From Nonomuraea helvata (GTDB lineage Bacteria > Actinomycetota > Actinomycetes > Streptosporangiales > Streptosporangiaceae): a DNA stretch of 64,000 bases. Positions 54,012 to 63,775 of this stretch are shown here, in pieces. The DNA is taken from contig NZ_BAAAXV010000001.1 in assembly GCF_039535785.1 (NCBI RefSeq), positions 806,001 through 870,000 of the forward strand. Direction: 5' to 3'. Positions within the stretch are counted from its first letter, which is position 1. The number at the start of each line of letters is the position of its first letter. Position numbers and translations under genes: made by a program. The notes beneath the pieces are model-generated. The model did no database searches. It had not been told where the DNA came from and saw only the letters and a program-made list of their open reading frames with translations.

Positions 54012-56024
54012 TTGACCGAGCTGAGCGCTCGCGAGGCCGAGCTGGTTTCCGCTCACGAACAGGAACGCCCGGCGCGGGAGCTCAGCGGAGGTCTTCGGCT
54101 CGGCGTGTGGATCGTGGGCGGGCTGCTGTCGGTCTATTCGCTGGTGGTGGTGTTCTGGCCGATCGAGGCGATCGAGCACCGGATGACGTTCCTGGCGGCG
54201 GCGCTGCCGCTGGTCTTCCTCTGCTACCGGTCGGGCGTGCCGCCGCTGGTGCGGCGCCTGCTCAGGCGCGGCACCGGCGCCGCGGCCGAGCAGCCAGCCG
54301 CAGCCGAGCAGCCAGCCGTGGCCGAGCAGCCGACCGCAGCCGAACGGCCGAGCGTGGCCGACTGGGTGCTGGCCGCCGTCGCGCTGGCCGTGCTGGTCTA
54401 CCCGCTCTTCGACTTCGAGGCGTTCCGCGAGCGGGGCTCCGGCGCGGCGCTCACCAGCGTGGACATCGCGGCCGGCCTCGCGCTGACGGTGCTGCTCCTG
54501 GAGGCGGTACGGCGCACCGTCGGCTGGTCCCTGGCCATCATCTGCGTCATTTTTCTGATTTATGCCTATTACGGCTCATATTTGCCAATTAACTGGACGA
54601 TCGGCCACCGAGGGTTCGACCTCGAGCAGATCGTGTCGCAGCTCTACACCGGCACCGAAGGCTTCTTCGGCGTCCCCATGCAGGTCGCCGCCAGCTACAT
54701 CATCCTTTTCACGATTTACGGCGCCGTACTCGACTACTCGGGCGCGAGCCGGTTCTTCATCGACCTGAGCTTCGCCGCCTTCCGCAAGTCCCGCGCCGCC
54801 CCCGGCCGTACCGTCACCACGGCCGGATTCCTGCTCGGCACCGTGTCGGGATCGGGCGTGGCCACCACGGTCAGCCTGGGCAGCGTCGCCTGGCCGGTGC
54901 TGCGCCGGGCGGGCTACCCGAAGGAGCCGGCGGGCGGCATCCTCGCGGCCGGCGGCATCGGCGCCATCCTGTCGCCGCCCACGCTGGGCGCCGCGGCGTT
55001 CATCATCGCCGAATACCTCCAGGTCAGCTACCTCGAGGTGCTCCTGTACGCGACGATCCCCACGATCCTGTACTACCTCGGTATCTTCCTGGCCATCGAG
55101 ATCGACTCGCGCCGCTTCAGCACGCACGCCGTGGAGGTGGACGCCCCCAAGGCGGGCCGCCTGCTGCTGCGCTTCGGCTACCACTTCAGCTCGCTCATCC
55201 TCATCATCGTGCTGATGGCGCTGGACAGGTCGGCGTTCCAGGCGGTGGTCATCGCCACCGGCATCGCGTTCGCGCTGTCGTTCCTCGACCCGGAGCACCG
55301 GATGGGGCCGAAGCGCGTCGCGCAGGCGCTGGCCAAGGGCGCTCTCGAGGTGCTGCCCGTGACCGCGGTGTGCGCGGCGGCCGGGATCATCGTCGGCATC
55401 ATCACGCAGACCGGCCTCGGGCTGAACCTCGCCGACATCATCGTGGACCTCGCCGCCGGCAACCTGATCCTGACGACGGTCCTGTCCGGCGTCGCGGTCA
55501 TGCTGCTGGGCCTGGCCGTGCCGGTGACCGCCAGCTTCATCATCGCCGCGGTGATCATCGGCCCCGCGCTCTTCGCCCTAGGGGTCACGAAGGCCGAGGC
55601 GTACATGTTCGTGTTCTATTACGCGGTGCTGTCGGAGGTGAGCCCGCCCACGGCGCTGTCCGCGGTGGCGGCGGCCGCGATCACCGGCGGCAACACGTAC
55701 CGGACGATGATGATGACCTGGCGGTACACGCTGCCCGCGTTCCTGGTGCCGTTCGCCTTCGTGCTGACGCCGAACGGGCAGGCGCTGCTCGGCCAGGGGC
55801 CGATCGGCACCGTGCTGCTGATGACCGCCGTCTCGGCGATCGCGGTGGCGGCCCTCGCCATCGCCACCGGCGGCCTCGCCGGCTGGCCCGAGCGCGTGCT
55901 CGCGGCGGTGGCCGCGGTGCTGCTGCTCTTCCTCGAACCCGTCCCCATCATCGCCGGCCTGGCCGTCCTGGCCGTGGCCGCGGCCGTGCACCTCGTCAGA
56001 AGAAGGAGAAGGAACCCAGCGTGA
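54012..56024 (+). CDS. TRAP transporter fused permease, TAXI type
   Basis: A 670-aa polytopic protein fusing the small (DctQ-like) and large (DctM-like) TRAP subunits, as usual for TAXI systems. The large part shows GTVSGSGVATTVSLGSVAWP and GAILSPPTLGAAAFIIAEYL, both diagnostic, and a repeat-symmetric second half (YAVLSEVSPPTALSAVAAAA). Residues about 93-118 are a short AEQPAA-type repeat in a loop. The start is TTG 54012 with GGGAGGA five bases upstream. The next gene's GTG overlaps its stop. It imports an organic acid or amino acid using an ion gradient; substrate unknown. Confidence 0.93.
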   Translation: MTELSAREAELVSAHEQERPARELSGGLRLGVWIVGGLLSVYSLVVVFWPIEAIEHRMTFLAAALPLVFLCYRSGVPPLVRRLLRRGTGAAAEQPAAAEQPAVAEQPTAAERPSVADWVLAAVALAVLVYPLFDFEAFRERGSGAALTSVDIAAGLALTVLLLEAVRRTVGWSLAIICVIFLIYAYYGSYLPINWTIGHRGFDLEQIVSQLYTGTEGFFGVPMQVAASYIILFTIYGAVLDYSGASRFFIDLSFAAFRKSRAAPGRTVTTAGFLLGTVSGSGVATTVSLGSVAWPVLRRAGYPKEPAGGILAAGGIGAILSPPTLGAAAFIIAEYLQVSYLEVLLYATIPTILYYLGIFLAIEIDSRRFSTHAVEVDAPKAGRLLLRFGYHFSSLILIIVLMALDRSAFQAVVIATGIAFALSFLDPEHRMGPKRVAQALAKGALEVLPVTAVCAAAGIIVGIITQTGLGLNLADIIVDLAAGNLILTTVLSGVAVMLLGLAVPVTASFIIAAVIIGPALFALGVTKAEAYMFVFYYAVLSEVSPPTALSAVAAAAITGGNTYRTMMMTWRYTLPAFLVPFAFVLTPNGQALLGQGPIGTVLLMTAVSAIAVAALAIATGGLAGWPERVLAAVAAVLLLFLEPVPIIAGLAVLAVAAAVHLVRRRRRNPA

Positions 56025-56971
56025 AGCGGATCTTCGCGATACTCGCAGCGACCGTGCTGGCCGCGGCGGGCTGCGGCGGCGGTGGCGCGGGCGGCTCGGG
56101 CAACCGGCTGTCGATCGCCACGGGCGGCACGACGGGCGTCTACTACGTGTACGGCGGCGGCCTGGCCAAGCAGTTGTCGGCCAACATCGCCAACACCCAG
56201 GCCACCGCGTCGGTCACGTCGGCGTCCGTCGAGAACATCAAGCTGCTCGCCTCCGGCAAGGCCGACATCGGCTTCGCCCAGGCCGACACCGCGGCCGACG
56301 CGGTCAACGGCAAGGACACGTTCACCTCGAAGCAGCCCGTCAAAGCCATCGCCCGCCTCTACGACAACTACGCGCATCTCGTGGTCGCGCCCGGCGTCAG
56401 CGCGAGCAAGGCGGCCGACCTGAAGGGCAAGCGCGTCTCGCTCGGCCCGGCCAACTCCGGGACCCAGGTCGTGGCCAGGCGCATCCTGCAGTCGGCCGGG
56501 ATCAACCCGGACACCGACATCACCAAGCAGCAGCTGTCGATCACCGAGGCGGTGCAGGCCGTCAAGGACGGCACCATCGACGCGTTCTTCTGGGTCGGCG
56601 GCCTGCCCACGGCGGGCATCACCGACCTGGCCACGAGCAAGCCGAACATCAAGATCCTCGACACCGGCGACGTGCTGGCGAAGATGCAGTCCACGTACGG
56701 CCAGCAGTACTCCGGGCACGACGTGGACCTGTCGTCCGTCTACAAGCTGTCCGGCACGATCAAGACCGTGGTCATCCCGAACGTGCTGCTGGTGCCCTCC
56801 GAGATGAGCGACCAGCTCGCCTACGACATCACCAGGACGCTGTTCGAGAAGAAGGCCGAGCTGTCGGCCGTGCACCCGGAGGCCAAGAAGCTCGACGTCA
56901 AGCTGGCCCAGGAGGTCGCGCCGGTCCAGCTGCACCCCGGCGCGGCCCGCTACTACAAGGAAAAGGGCTGA
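56021..56971 (+). CDS. TAXI family TRAP transporter solute-binding lipoprotein
   Basis: A 316-aa substrate-binding protein. Lipoprotein signal: MKRIFAILAATVLAAAGC with Cys18. The mature protein begins LSIATGGTTGVYYVYGGGLA (the TAXI hallmark) and has ENIKLLASGKADIGFAQADT and SLGPANSGTQVVARRIL. It delivers substrate to the fused permease encoded upstream; GTG 56021 overlaps that gene's stop (GTGA). Known TAXI ligands include glutamate and other carboxylates, but no residue here fixes the specificity. Confidence 0.95.
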   Translation: MKRIFAILAATVLAAAGCGGGGAGGSGNRLSIATGGTTGVYYVYGGGLAKQLSANIANTQATASVTSASVENIKLLASGKADIGFAQADTAADAVNGKDTFTSKQPVKAIARLYDNYAHLVVAPGVSASKAADLKGKRVSLGPANSGTQVVARRILQSAGINPDTDITKQQLSITEAVQAVKDGTIDAFFWVGGLPTAGITDLATSKPNIKILDTGDVLAKMQSTYGQQYSGHDVDLSSVYKLSGTIKTVVIPNVLLVPSEMSDQLAYDITRTLFEKKAELSAVHPEAKKLDVKLAQEVAPVQLHPGAARYYKEKG

Positions 56972-56997
56972 CGAAGCTGCTGGCGGCGCTCGCGGCG

Positions 56998-57450
56998 GTG
57001 GCGGCCCTCTGCTCCGGCGCCGGTGCCGGGCGCCTCACCGTGAACGGCCTGCCCGTCGTGTCGGGCGCCTTCTCGATCCTGTACGTGCATTCGATCTACA
57101 AGGCGCCCTCCGCGGAGGTGTTCACCGTGGAGGGGCGCCGTTTCACGATGCGGGCGGTCGTGTCGGCCGATGAGAGCGTCCTCGACTACTACGCGCTCGA
57201 CGGGACGCGCACGCGCACCCCGGACGGCGCGTGGGTGCTGCGGCTGGCCACGCCCGCCACGTATGAGGAGCTGTCGCTGCTCACCACCTCGATCGGCCGT
57301 AGGACGCTCGCCTCGGGCGGCCGCTGCCTGCACCTCTATCCCGCTTCCGGCGCGGCGCGGGTGCGGCTGGACGTGGAGACGCGGCTGGACGTCAGGAGCG
57401 AGCCCTGCGGGCCTGCCTACAGCCAGTCCTTCTTCTTGAAGACCGTGTAG
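56998..57450 (+). CDS. DUF1850 protein of the TRAP-TAXI operon
   Basis: A 150-aa DUF1850 protein, a frequent companion of TAXI transporters. The conserved FSILYVHSIYKAPSAEVFTV, then EGRRFTMRAVVS pattern is clear. The GTG at 56998 cuts into an obvious signal peptide: in-frame codons from 56968 read LTKLLAALAAVAALCSG, so the true start is probably the CTG at 56968, which overlaps the previous TGA as CTGA just as the other genes overlap. It is likely exported and helps the transporter. The 3' end overlaps corA by 34 bp. Confidence 0.82.
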   Translation: MAALCSGAGAGRLTVNGLPVVSGAFSILYVHSIYKAPSAEVFTVEGRRFTMRAVVSADESVLDYYALDGTRTRTPDGAWVLRLATPATYEELSLLTTSIGRRTLASGGRCLHLYPASGAARVRLDVETRLDVRSEPCGPAYSQSFFLKTV

Positions 57451-58388
57451 AGCCAGACGGACGCGGCGGCCGTCAGGATCAGGGACATCCAGAAGCCCCA
57501 CTGCTGGCCCTCGCCCGGGTAGGGGACGTTCTGCCCGTAGAAGCCGGTGATCGCGGTGGGCACGGCGATGATCGCGGCCCAGCCCGTGAGCCGCTTCATG
57601 ATCTCGTTCAGCCGGAAGCCCTGCTCGGAGAGGCGGGTCTCGCGGATGTTGGCCAGCATGTCGCGGATGGACTCCACCCATTCGGCCACGCGCAGCACGT
57701 GGTCGTAGACGTCCTCGTAGTACGGGACCATCACGGGGTCATGGATGAGGTCCTGGTCGCGGCGGAGCAGGGAGCCGACCACCTCGCGCATCGGCATCGA
57801 GACCTTGCGCAGCCTGGCGGTGTCCTTGCGCAGCTCGTACATCTTGCGCTGCAGCGCCCTGGCGTCGCGCACGCCGTCCTCTTCGAACAGCGACTCCTCC
57901 AGCGCCTCCGCCTGCGAGTCGAGGTCCTGCACCAGGTCGAACTGGCTGTCCACCACGTAGTCGAGCAGGCCGTGCAGGAGGAACGACACGCCGTGCTCGG
58001 CCATGCGGGCGGCGGCGTCCCAGCGTTTGACCACCTCGCCGATGTCGAAGTGCTCGTTCTCGCGCACGGTGACCAGGGCGTTGGCGGTGACGAAGACGTT
58101 CACCTCGACCGGGTCGAGCCGGTCGTGGTCGACGTGCACCCCGTAGACCGTGATGAACAAGTGGTTGTCGTAAATATCGACCTTCGGCCGCTGATGGTCG
58201 GTAAGCACGTCCTCGAGCGCCAGCTCGTGCAGCCCCAGTTCCTCGCCGATCACGCCGAGATCGGCGGACGACGGGCGGCACAGGTCGAACCAGACCGTGT
58301 TGTGGGGGTCGCCCACATAGTCGGAGACCTCCTCGACCGGGAACCCTTCCTTCTCGAGGACGCCGTTCCTGTACAGACGCGTGTGCAC
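57417..58388 (-). CDS. corA: CorA-family magnesium/cobalt transporter
   Basis: A 323-aa transporter with a cytoplasmic alpha/beta funnel (about 1-250), the long stalk helix and two C-terminal membrane helices. The pore-loop signature normally G-M-N is G-Q-N here (GFYGQNVPYPGEGQQWGF, about residues 282-299), a variant seen in an actinobacterial subgroup. The C-terminus ends in the basic KKKDWL. GTG 58388 follows the DUF72 stop without a gap, so it is the second gene of that pair. Confidence 0.9.
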   Translation of the reverse strand: MHTRLYRNGVLEKEGFPVEEVSDYVGDPHNTVWFDLCRPSSADLGVIGEELGLHELALEDVLTDHQRPKVDIYDNHLFITVYGVHVDHDRLDPVEVNVFVTANALVTVRENEHFDIGEVVKRWDAAARMAEHGVSFLLHGLLDYVVDSQFDLVQDLDSQAEALEESLFEEDGVRDARALQRKMYELRKDTARLRKVSMPMREVVGSLLRRDQDLIHDPVMVPYYEDVYDHVLRVAEWVESIRDMLANIRETRLSEQGFRLNEIMKRLTGWAAIIAVPTAITGFYGQNVPYPGEGQQWGFWMSLILTAAASVWLYTVFKKKDWL

Positions 58389-59096
58389 CTAGAAGAGTCT
58401 GGCAAACCTTCGCGCGTCCCGCACTGCCGCCCCCTCAGGATCGTTGTTGAAATAGACGTACACGTCCTGCCAGTCCGCCTCGTGCAGGCGTCTCGCCCAG
58501 GTCTTCAGCGCGGTGTCGCCGTACGACCAGTGGGCCGGTCCCTCGTGCAGGCGCACATAGCCCCACTCGGCGGTGCGCCACAGCGGGTTCTGCGGCCTGC
58601 CCAGCCGGTCCGCCCAGCACAGGGCGGCCTCGTGCGCGAGGAGGATCTGCCGGATCTCCTCCGTCCACCAGGACTCGTGCCGCGGCTCCACGGCCACCCG
58701 CACGCCCGCGTGAAAGCAGCGCAGGCACCGGTCGAGCCGGTCCGGGTCGGCCTTCAGCGTCGGCGGGAGCTGCAGCAGGATGGGCCCGAGCTTGTCCTTC
58801 AGCTCCGACGCGCGGCTCATCAGCCGCTCCACCGGCTCCTCGGGATCGGCCAGCCGCTTGATGTGGGTGAGGAACCTGCTGGCCTTGACCGCCATCACGA
58901 ACCCGTCGGGCGTGCGGTCCCGCCACGCCGCGAACGTCTCGGGGCTCGGCAGCCGGTAGAACGCGTTGTTGCTCTCGACGGTCGGGAACTCCTCGGCGTA
59001 CATCTCCAGCCAGAGCCGCTGCGGCACGCTCTCCGGATAGAACATCCCGCGCCAGTGCCTGTACTGCCATCCCGAGGTGCCCACCAGCCACGACAT
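58389..59096 (-). CDS. DUF72 domain protein
   Basis: A 235-aa TIM-barrel-like protein. The family signatures are at both ends: LVGTSGWQYRHWRGMFYPES at the start, then FPTVESNNAFYRLPSPETFA and GPILLQLPPTLKADPDRL, and YVYFNNDPEGAAVRDA at the end. DUF72 proteins are found in all domains of life and lack a proven activity, though a nuclease/phosphoesterase role has been proposed. ATG 59096 begins the motif directly. It shares an operon with corA. Confidence 0.92.
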   Translation of the reverse strand: MSWLVGTSGWQYRHWRGMFYPESVPQRLWLEMYAEEFPTVESNNAFYRLPSPETFAAWRDRTPDGFVMAVKASRFLTHIKRLADPEEPVERLMSRASELKDKLGPILLQLPPTLKADPDRLDRCLRCFHAGVRVAVEPRHESWWTEEIRQILLAHEAALCWADRLGRPQNPLWRTAEWGYVRLHEGPAHWSYGDTALKTWARRLHEADWQDVYVYFNNDPEGAAVRDARRFARLF

Positions 59097-59169
59097 GCCC
59101 TACGCCTACCCAGGGGGCGGCCGTGCAGTACAGTCGTCCGCCGAGGAGTCCCCGGAGGAGGACGTTGAC

Positions 59170-60468
59170 TTGGGCGCCGATCACGCGCATCATCCCCCCA
59201 GCTCCCGGCGGACAGTGGTGGCCGGCCTCGCCGTGCTGGTGCCGCTGGCGGTCGTCACGCTGGCGGCCCTGCTGTGGCTCTGGCCGGACGGCAGGACGGA
59301 CACCGGTGCGGCGGCTGACAGCGTGCCGTCCGGCGTGCAGCGCGTCACCGGGACGATCACCGGCGTCCAGCTCGGGCGCTGCCCCGCCGCCACGGAAGGC
59401 GCGCCCCAGCCCGACCCCGCCACCTGCGGCAACGCCGTCGTCCGGGCCGACAGCGGCCCAGCAGGGGACGAGGTCGTGACGCTCCGGCTGCCCAGCGGGC
59501 CCGGCGCGCAGCGCTTCGCCGCGGGCGACGACGTGATCCTGCTGCGCGACGCGGACGGCAAGTACCAGATCTCCGACCACGACCGGACGGCGCCGCTGTG
59601 GGTGTTCGGGGCGGCGTTCGCGCTGGCGGTCATCGCCTTCGGCCGCTGGCGCGGGCTGACGGCGCTGGTCGGGCTGGCGGTCACGTTCGTGCTGCTGCTG
59701 ACGTTCGTCATCCCCGGCATCCTGGAGGGCGAGCCGCCCCTGCTGGTCGCCATCGTGGGGGCGGCGGCGATCATGCTGACCGTGCTCTACCTCACGCACG
59801 GCTTCTCGCCGGCCACGTCCATGGCCGTGCTGGGCACGCTGGCCAGCCTGACGCTCACGGGCCTGCTGTCGTACGGGGCGCTGGGGTTCGCCCGGCTCAA
59901 CGGCATCACCGACGACAGCGCGCTCATGCTCGACATGAGCCTGAAGATCGACACGCAGGGGCTGCTGCTGGCGAGCATCATCATCGGCGCGCTGGGAGTG
60001 CTCGACGACGTCACGGTCACGCAGGCGGTGACGGTGGCCGAGCTGGCCCACGCCAACCCGTCGTACGGCTTCGCCCGCCTCTACCGGGCGGCTGGGCGCA
60101 TCGGGCGGGCGCACATCGCGTCGGTCATCAACACGATCATCCTGGCGTACGCCGGGGCGTCGCTGCCGCTGCTGCTGCTGTTCAGCATCGGGCAGCAGCC
60201 CTTGGGCGAGGTGCTGACGACACCGGTCATCGCCCAGGAGATCGTCCGCAGCATCGTCGGCACGCTGGGCCTCATCGCCGCCGTCCCGATCACCACGGCG
60301 CTGGCGGCCCTGACGGCCTCCCGCCACCACCCGGAGAAGCCCGCCGAGGAGACCCACGACGGCTTCTTCCCGCCGCACGAGGACCGGCAGGACCTCTTCA
60401 CGCCGCGCCAGGGCCCTTCCACTCCCTCGGAGCGTCCTGCCCGGCACCGAAGGCGTGCTCGTTCTTAG
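59170..60468 (+). CDS. YibE/F family membrane protein
   Basis: A 432-aa polytopic protein. After one N-terminal helix (about 18-38) comes an extracytoplasmic beta domain (about 55-130), then seven or so helices containing TEMPLATE-like family runs ILTHGF (here YLTHGFSPATSMAVLGTLAS) and ASIIIGALGVLDDVTVTQAV. YibE/F proteins are probable efflux or channel proteins of unknown cargo. TTG 59170 (GGAGGAG nine bases upstream) is favoured; the in-frame ATG 59095 would overlap the divergent DUF72 start. It ends 3 bp from the convergent NAD kinase gene. Confidence 0.85.
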   Translation: MGADHAHHPPSSRRTVVAGLAVLVPLAVVTLAALLWLWPDGRTDTGAAADSVPSGVQRVTGTITGVQLGRCPAATEGAPQPDPATCGNAVVRADSGPAGDEVVTLRLPSGPGAQRFAAGDDVILLRDADGKYQISDHDRTAPLWVFGAAFALAVIAFGRWRGLTALVGLAVTFVLLLTFVIPGILEGEPPLLVAIVGAAAIMLTVLYLTHGFSPATSMAVLGTLASLTLTGLLSYGALGFARLNGITDDSALMLDMSLKIDTQGLLLASIIIGALGVLDDVTVTQAVTVAELAHANPSYGFARLYRAAGRIGRAHIASVINTIILAYAGASLPLLLLFSIGQQPLGEVLTTPVIAQEIVRSIVGTLGLIAAVPITTALAALTASRHHPEKPAEETHDGFFPPHEDRQDLFTPRQGPSTPSERPARHRRRARS

Positions 60469-60471
60469 GGA

Positions 60472-61329
60472 TCAGTAGGCCTCGATGCTGCCGTCCACCC
60501 GCAGCTTGCGGCGGGCCCGCTCGTAGAACGTGGTGCCCAGCCGGACGACCTTCGCCGCCCCCGGCCACGCGGCCACCGTGACCGTGTCACCGGGGCACAG
60601 ATGCCCCACCACGGCCCCGTCGACCTCCACGGCCAGCCGCCCGCTGGTGGACAGCACCTCCAGCGTCACGTCCTCGTCGGCCGGCAGCACCAGCGCCCGG
60701 TTGAACGCCGAATGCGCGGCGGCCGGCACCACCAGCACCGCCTCCACCCGGGGCGAGACGATGGGCCCGCCGGCGGAGAAGCTGTAGGCGGTCGAGCCGG
60801 TGGACGTGGCCACGATCACCGCGTCGGCGGCGAAGCGCACGAAGTCGCTGCCTGCCGGGGTAACGGAGATCGCCGCCAGTCCCTCACCCGGGATCCGGAC
60901 GAGCGCGATGTCGTTGAAGGCGGTCACGTCCTTGCCGTTGATCCGGCTCCTGATCGCCATGCGCGACTCGACCGTGTAGCGGTGGCCGTCGATGGCGGAC
61001 AGTGTGTCGGCCAGCTCGTCCACGTCGATCTCGGCCAGGAACCCGAGCTTGCCGAGGTTCACCCCGAGGATGGGGGTGGGCCGCCCGGCCAGCAGCCGCA
61101 TGGTCCGCAGCATCGTCCCGTCGCCCCCGAGCCCGACCAGCAGATCGGCCCGCTCGACGAGGGCCTCGGCGTCGACGGGCACGGCGGTGCAGTCGATGCG
61201 CCCGACCTCCTCGGGCAGCCCGAGCACGGTGACCCCTTTCTCACCGGCCCAGCGCAGGATGGTGTCTATCGCCTTCTTGGAGTCGCGCTGAGGATGCAGC
61301 ACCAGCCCGACCGTCCCGACCATGCCCAT
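60472..61329 (-). CDS. nadK: NAD kinase
   Basis: A 285-aa ATP/polyphosphate-NAD kinase that makes NADP. The G-G-D-G-T motif is LLVGLGGDGTMLRTMRLLAG (about residues 62-81). NLGKLGFLAEI follows, then FNDIALVRIPGEGLAAISVT and IVATSTGSTAYSFSAGGPIV, the NAD-binding loop. ATG 61329 (MGMVGTVGLVLHPQRD) is the start; ATG 61323 would cost two residues. The upstream extension in frame has no kinase similarity. Confidence 0.95.
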   Translation of the reverse strand: MGMVGTVGLVLHPQRDSKKAIDTILRWAGEKGVTVLGLPEEVGRIDCTAVPVDAEALVERADLLVGLGGDGTMLRTMRLLAGRPTPILGVNLGKLGFLAEIDVDELADTLSAIDGHRYTVESRMAIRSRINGKDVTAFNDIALVRIPGEGLAAISVTPAGSDFVRFAADAVIVATSTGSTAYSFSAGGPIVSPRVEAVLVVPAAAHSAFNRALVLPADEDVTLEVLSTSGRLAVEVDGAVVGHLCPGDTVTVAAWPGAAKVVRLGTTFYERARRKLRVDGSIEAY

Positions 61330-61402
61330 GAGGCCAACATTAGGCGAAGTGCCCGAGCGGCCGTCACGGGCGGGACTCGAGGAGCCCCGCCCGGTGCCGG
61401 GG

Positions 61403-62725
61403 TCAGCGGACGAGGCAGGGGCGTTTCGGGTCGAACGTCCAGCCCTCCACCAGGTACTGCATGGCCACGGCGTCGTCGCGGGCGCCGAGGCCGTGGCGGA
61501 GGTAGAGCTCGTGGGCCTCGGCCAGCGCCGCCCGGTCGAGCTCGACACCGAGCCCGGGAGTGTCCGGAACGTCGATCGCGCCGTCCGTGATCTGGAACGG
61601 CCGGGTCGTGAGCGCCTGACCGTCCTGCCAGATCCAGTGCGTGTCGAGCGCCGTGATCTCCCCAGGGGCGGCCGCTCCGACGTGCGTGAACATGGCCAGC
61701 GAGATGTCGAAGTGGTTGTTGGAGTGAGACCCCCACGTCAGCCCGAAGTCGTGGCAGAGCTGGGCGACGCGGACCGAGCCGGCCATGGTCCAGAAGTGCG
61801 GGTCCGCGAGCGGGATGTCCACCGCGCCGGCGCGTACGGCATGGGCCATCTCCCGCCAGTCCGTGGCGATCATGTTCGTCGCGGTGGGCAGGCCCGTGGC
61901 CCGCCTGAACTCGGCCATGGTCTCCCGGCTCGAGAAGCGGCCCTCGGCGCCGCACGGGTCCTCGGCGTAGGCGAGGACCCCGCCCAGCCCGCGGCAGAGC
62001 CGGACGGCGTCGGCGAGCAGCCAGCCGCCGTTGGGGTCGAGGGTGATGCGCGCGTCGGGGAAGCGGCGGGCCAGCGCCTTGACCGCCTCGACCTCCTCCT
62101 CGCCGGTCAGCACCCCGCCCTTGAGCTTGAAGTCGCTGAAGCCGTAGCGCTCCTGCGCGGCCTCGGCCAGCGCGACCACCGCGTCAGGGGTGAGCGCCTC
62201 CTTGCGCCGCAGCCGGGACCAGGCGTCGTCGCCCGCGTCGTCCACCAGGTAGGGAAGGTCGGTCCTGCCCGGGTCGCCGACGTAGAAGAGGTAGCCCAGC
62301 ATCGGCACCCGGTCGCGTTGGCGGCCCTCGCCAAGCAGCTCGGCCACGGGCAGCCCGAGGTACTGGCCGTGCAGGTCGAGCAGGGTGGACTCGAGGCCGG
62401 TGACCGCGTGGACGGTGGTGCGCAGGTCGAAGGTCTGGGCGCCGCGTCCGCCGGCGTCGCGGTCGGCGAAGCGCGCCGCCACCGACCGCAGCAGGCTGCG
62501 GTAGCGCGCCACGGGCTGCCCGGCCAGCAGGTCGGCGGCCTCGGTGATGGTCCGGCGGATCGCCTCGCCGCCGGGCACCTCGCCGAGACCGGTGCGTCCG
62601 TCGGAGTCGGTGGTGATGACGACGTTGCGGGTGAAGAACGGGCCGTGGGCGCCGCTGAGGTTGAGCAGCATGCTGTCGTACCCGGCCACCGGGACGACCT
62701 CGACGCGCTGGATCGTGGGAGCCAT
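61403..62725 (-). CDS. gudD: glucarate dehydratase
   Basis: A 440-aa enolase-superfamily enzyme that dehydrates D-glucarate (and often L-idarate) to 5-dehydro-4-deoxyglucarate. The K-x-K base lies in [12 protein letters not shown] (about 206-217). Metal ligands lie in ITLDPNGGW and AYAEDPCG. The His-Asp side has [14 protein letters not shown] (His about 337). The long N-terminal flap has [20 protein letters not shown], the GlucD signature. It follows kdgD by 3 bp, so the two are translated from one mRNA and carry out consecutive steps. Confidence 0.96.
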   Translation of the reverse strand: MAPTIQRVEVVPVAGYDSMLLNLSGAHGPFFTRNVVITTDSDGRTGLGEVPGGEAIRRTITEAADLLAGQPVARYRSLLRSVAARFADRDAGGRGAQTFDLRTTVHAVTGLESTLLDLHGQYLGLPVAELLGEGRQRDRVPMLGYLFYVGDPGRTDLPYLVDDAGDDAWSRLRRKEALTPDAVVALAEAAQERYGFSDFKLKGGVLTGEEEVEAVKALARRFPDARITLDPNGGWLLADAVRLCRGLGGVLAYAEDPCGAEGRFSSRETMAEFRRATGLPTATNMIATDWREMAHAVRAGAVDIPLADPHFWTMAGSVRVAQLCHDFGLTWGSHSNNHFDISLAMFTHVGAAAPGEITALDTHWIWQDGQALTTRPFQITDGAIDVPDTPGLGVELDRAALAEAHELYLRHGLGARDDAVAMQYLVEGWTFDPKRPCLVR

Positions 62726-62728
62726 GAG

Positions 62729-63643
62729 CTAGCTGATCTTGTTGATGAGGGCGGTCAGCTCGGCGAGCTCGCCGTCGGTGAGGTTCTGCAGCGGCGGGCG
62801 CACCGGTCCGGCCGGGCGTCCGACGGCGGCCAGGCCGGCCTTGATGATCGACACGGCGTACCCCTTCTGGCGGTCGCGGATGTCCAGGTACGGGATCAGG
62901 AACTCCTTGATCCGCCGGTAGACCGCGTCGCGGTCCTGGGCCCGGACGTCGGCGTAGAAGTCGAGCGCGTACTGCGGCACGAAGTTGAAGATCGCCGAGG
63001 AGTACGTGCTCATGCCGAGCTGGAGCAGCGGCAGCGCGAACGTCTCGGCCGTGGGCAGGCCGCCGATGTAGGCCAGTCGGTCGCCGACGGAGGCGTAGAT
63101 GCGCGTGAGGTGCTCGATGTTGCCGACGCCGTCCTTGAACCCGACGAGGTTCGCGTTCCGGTCGGCCAGCGCCGCGACGGCGCGGTCGTTCAGGATCGCG
63201 TTGGCCCGGCTGTAGACGATGACGCCGAGGCCGGTGGCGCGGCAGACCGCGGAGACGTGCTCGACCAGACCGTCCTGCCCGGCCTCGGTGAGGTACGGGG
63301 GCATGAGCAGCAGCCCGTCGGCGCCGGCGGCCTCGGCGGCCTGGGCCTGCGCCACGGCGCTCGCGGTGCCGCCCGTGGCCGGGGCCACGACCGGGACCCT
63401 GCCGTTCACCTCGCCGACCGCCACCCGCACCACCCGGTCGATCTCGGCGGCGGTCAGCGAGAAGCCCTCGCCGGTGCCCCCCGCGGCGAACAGACCGGCC
63501 ACCGGGTACGTGCTCAGCCAGGACAGGTGCTCACGGTAGGCCGGCTCGTCGAACTGCAGGTCCTCGGTGAAATGGGTGACGGGGAACGAGAGCAGGCCGC
63601 TCTTGAGCTGGGCGGCGAGCTCCTGCGGCGCGAAATTCGGCAT
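62729..63643 (-). CDS. kdgD: 5-dehydro-4-deoxyglucarate dehydratase
   Basis: A 304-aa DHDPS-family aldolase/dehydratase that turns 5-dehydro-4-deoxyglucarate into 2,5-dioxopentanoate with loss of CO2 and water. Schiff-base lysine in [11 protein letters not shown] (about residue 176) and the tyrosine in [11 protein letters not shown] (about 147) are in place. The [13 protein letters not shown] segment binds the substrate carboxylate. Product would be oxidised to 2-oxoglutarate by a dehydrogenase not found in the window. It lies between a LysR gene upstream and gudD downstream. Confidence 0.95.
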   Translation of the reverse strand: MPNFAPQELAAQLKSGLLSFPVTHFTEDLQFDEPAYREHLSWLSTYPVAGLFAAGGTGEGFSLTAAEIDRVVRVAVGEVNGRVPVVAPATGGTASAVAQAQAAEAAGADGLLLMPPYLTEAGQDGLVEHVSAVCRATGLGVIVYSRANAILNDRAVAALADRNANLVGFKDGVGNIEHLTRIYASVGDRLAYIGGLPTAETFALPLLQLGMSTYSSAIFNFVPQYALDFYADVRAQDRDAVYRRIKEFLIPYLDIRDRQKGYAVSIIKAGLAAVGRPAGPVRPPLQNLTDGELAELTALINKIS

Positions 63644-63751
63644 GAACGTCCTCTGGTTGACACGCGGCCGTGGGATCCCCCCGCGCCGCCGGTAAGGGCT
63701 GACGCCGATCAGGCTAAGAAGGAGGGTGGATTCCTGTCCAAGTGCGATTCT

Positions 63752-63765
63752 GTATCCGACGATAC
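63752..63765. promoter_or_regulatory. dyad upstream of kdgD, possible LysR site
   Basis: GTATC-CGAC-GATAC is a 5-bp inverted repeat in the 132-bp spacer between the LysR gene and kdgD, about 110 bp before the kdgD start. It could be an operator for the glucarate operon; there is no independent support. Confidence 0.3.
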
Positions 63766-63775
63766 CGGCAGGGCA

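Noticed and set aside
57261..57420. Overlap of DUF1850 and corA as a possible annotation error
   Set aside because: Both C-termini are conserved in sequence style and a 34-bp convergent overlap is plausible in a compact genome.
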